Assembly (NCBI GenBank): GCA_944472135.2
Contig: CALYDD020000394.1
Coordinates: 124,001-188,000, forward strand
Direction of reading: 5' to 3'
Origin: Trichobilharzia regenti
Lineage: Eukaryota > Platyhelminthes > Trematoda > Strigeidida > Schistosomatidae
DNA length: 64,000 bases
Below the pieces are notes generated by a model. It did not search any database. It had not been told where the DNA came from and worked only from the letters and a program-made list of their open reading frames with translations. A program made the position numbers and the translations under genes. Shown one piece after another: positions 62,467 through 64,000 of this stretch; within the stretch, counting starts at the first letter, position 1, and each line of letters starts with the position of its first letter.

Positions 62467-62814
62467 AAGTATTATGATATATAATGGAAGACACGAGTGA
62501 TTGAAGACAGTTAATTTTAGCCGGCAGGGAGCGACAATTAGTACTTATAATTGCGGGAAGAATCATGAATTGAATACGGGTATTTTTTAAAGCTGTTTGC
62601 CACCCAGCATGATGCTTTCTTTTGTCTTTTTTATGGAATTGCAGATTAGTAGGTTTTAAGGATAATAAATAGTCACGAGAAGAAATAATCCGATTACAGG
62701 TCATATTTGAATAAGATTTAGTGATTAAAAATCAATTAGAAATGAGAAATTACATGCAATATGATTTGTAGTGTTTGAGGTATTTGGTAGCCCAAGATGT
62801 AAGCAGGCCATGAA

Positions 62815-62945
62815 GGTGACTGACTCTCACTGACCATGCACATGGTCGATATCAATGGTCGGCAGGCGAAATTTGGGATACCGATATCATACGCTGAAAA
62901 TCCCATACCTGCACAAAAAGTATGGTGTGAAATCAAGCTGTAATC
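62815..62945 (+). mobile_element. SINE fragment, plus orientation
   Basis: It shares, in order, accatgcacatggtc, atggtcgg, aaatttggg and gctgaaaat with the SINE at 48049-48231 read on its minus strand. The A-box head is poorly preserved (ggtagcccaag near 62784). It lies just outside the LINE 5' end. Confidence 0.65.
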
Positions 62946-64000
62946 AATATATATAACTCTATAAATCTTGAGTGTGAATAGATTAAGAAAGTTCCTTCAA
63001 CTATTTCAGAACTGAAATCTAAATGTCTTCGTGATATTGTCCACAGGAAGCGAACAAGAATCTCACCAAAGTAAATTTATCGGTGGTTTTCTGTGTTACG
63101 CTGTCAAAACTATTCTAAGTGGATGTAGAAGTTAACTTCATTGAGCTACTTGTTTCTTTTTTTCACTGTCCTGACTAATTCCTTTCCTAGATGATTTTAA
63201 CTTTATACCAGATGTTTTAACAAAATACATAATAGGAACAATCATGATACTAACTCAGTGTGAGTTGCCGACGTATTTACGACAAAAAATTGAGGAAATT
63301 TGACTGAATATCATCTGATATCTAAATTCTTACTTGTAAGTAGCTATTTGAGGTCAAAGTTAATTCAGAAGAACATCTAACTATTTATTCATTTCTTCCG
63401 AAGCCACTCTCTTCTCTCCATTACATTTTCCTCCGTGGAATATTCAATGAAACACCGTTAACCGCAAAATATTTATCAAATTATTTTCATGATAAAGTAT
63501 TGATGACATGATCTAAATGCAATCGTGATTTCTGAGTGGATTCAGGAAAGGAATCAGTAATACAAAAGGTGCTCAGGAGACTGCGAAACTTAGGCAACTT
63601 AGAACGATTATGAAACTTTAATCGCTCCTTAATTGCGACTGCTTACTTAAGCTGTGGTATATTCGCTTTTGGGTAGCTGCTACATTTAAACTTCGCCCAA
63701 TTTCTCAATCTAATGCACGCAATTCCCTAGCTTCATCCAGACACGTAAAACTGGCATATACTGAGTTCTAGACTCGGTATATATATATATAAGCCAAAAC
63801 AAAACAAATATTTGAGAATATGAAAAACCACTTTGCAAAAATTGATTTGATTTTTTTCAAGTCTGACAAAAGAGTGCTATCAGATATAGAACCATTGAAA
63901 ACCAGGCAGTACTGGAGAGCTGTTTCGTCATAGTTTGTAGCTTATTAAAAGTACACACTTTGGTTGTAGTTTTGGATGTTAACAGAAACTTTATTTAGTG
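62946..64000. other. No gene seen; short TA microsatellite
   Basis: AT-rich sequence without a credible frame. A (TA)n run of about 14 bases lies at 63778-63792. Confidence 0.5.

Larger units (their letters stand above)
57780..62720 (-). pseudogene. CR1/Jockey-like LINE, split by a PLE
   Basis: The minus strand runs from an endonuclease start (IISTNCRSLPAKINCLQS, about 62500-62600), through the PLE insertion, to GGGAVAIFI, the catalytic-type VTGDFN and NSDYCII (59900-60350). The RT follows: SLGPDGVPA near 59270, then GVPEGAVLSP and FVKYADDLTVS (about 58640-58760), each after frameshifts or stops. A C-terminal segment (57930-58219) ends with SYRRLYARTTKHKT. An apurinic-type endonuclease plus RT order is typical of CR1/Jockey elements. 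It is inactive because of stops and the nested insertion. Exact ends are not defined. Confidence 0.87.

Noticed and set aside
63778..63792. TA run as a replication or regulatory element
   Set aside because: Too short and common in AT-rich DNA to support a function.

Overview
This window is intron-rich, AT-rich animal DNA dominated by retroelements. The mobile elements are Penelope-like elements (PLEs) with GIY-YIG endonucleases, an RTE-type LINE tail, a CR1/Jockey-like LINE, a tRNA-derived SINE and a solo LTR. There is also a small secreted-protein gene built of short, symmetric phase-1 exons. That exon style is the hallmark of schistosome micro-exon genes (MEGs), so a blood fluke or close digenean is the most likely source. 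This is inference: no identity search was possible. No prokaryotic genes, rRNA, tRNA or CRISPR were seen.

Layout: the main structure is a very large imperfect inverted repeat. The left arm is 1-11843 and may continue off the window. The right arm is 37540-52846. They are separated by a 25.7-kb spacer. The arms pair base for base in long colinear blocks. They differ by two left-only blocks (about 1.58 and 1.31 kb), a SINE present only in the right arm, and a 1267-bp segment that is single in the left arm and six-fold in the right. The spacer holds a PLE fragment at the inner edge of the left arm (11844-12435), an RTE LINE remnant (about 15950-16825), a seven-unit tandem array of 1927 bp that captured the RTE 3' end (16216-29694), and the 5' part of the MEG-like gene (31905 onward). 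The gene runs through the spacer into the right arm and ends at 39441. Two PLE-derived inverted structures sit in its introns.

The left arm carries, in opposite orientation, only the last four exons of a paralogue of this gene. One of these exons differs between the arms at 13 of 69 positions, and all changed codons alter the amino acid, while the flanking introns differ at about 2-3%. This suggests a rapidly diversifying secreted protein.

Right of the palindrome (52847-64000) are the rest of a PLE, a PLE fold-back (54239-55523), and a three-layer nest: a CR1/Jockey-like LINE split by a PLE with a 9-bp target duplication, itself split by a 481-bp solo LTR with a 4-bp duplication. Several coding-like fragments of unidentified, possibly extracellular, proteins lie in the arms and near 57 kb; none could be assigned to a family.
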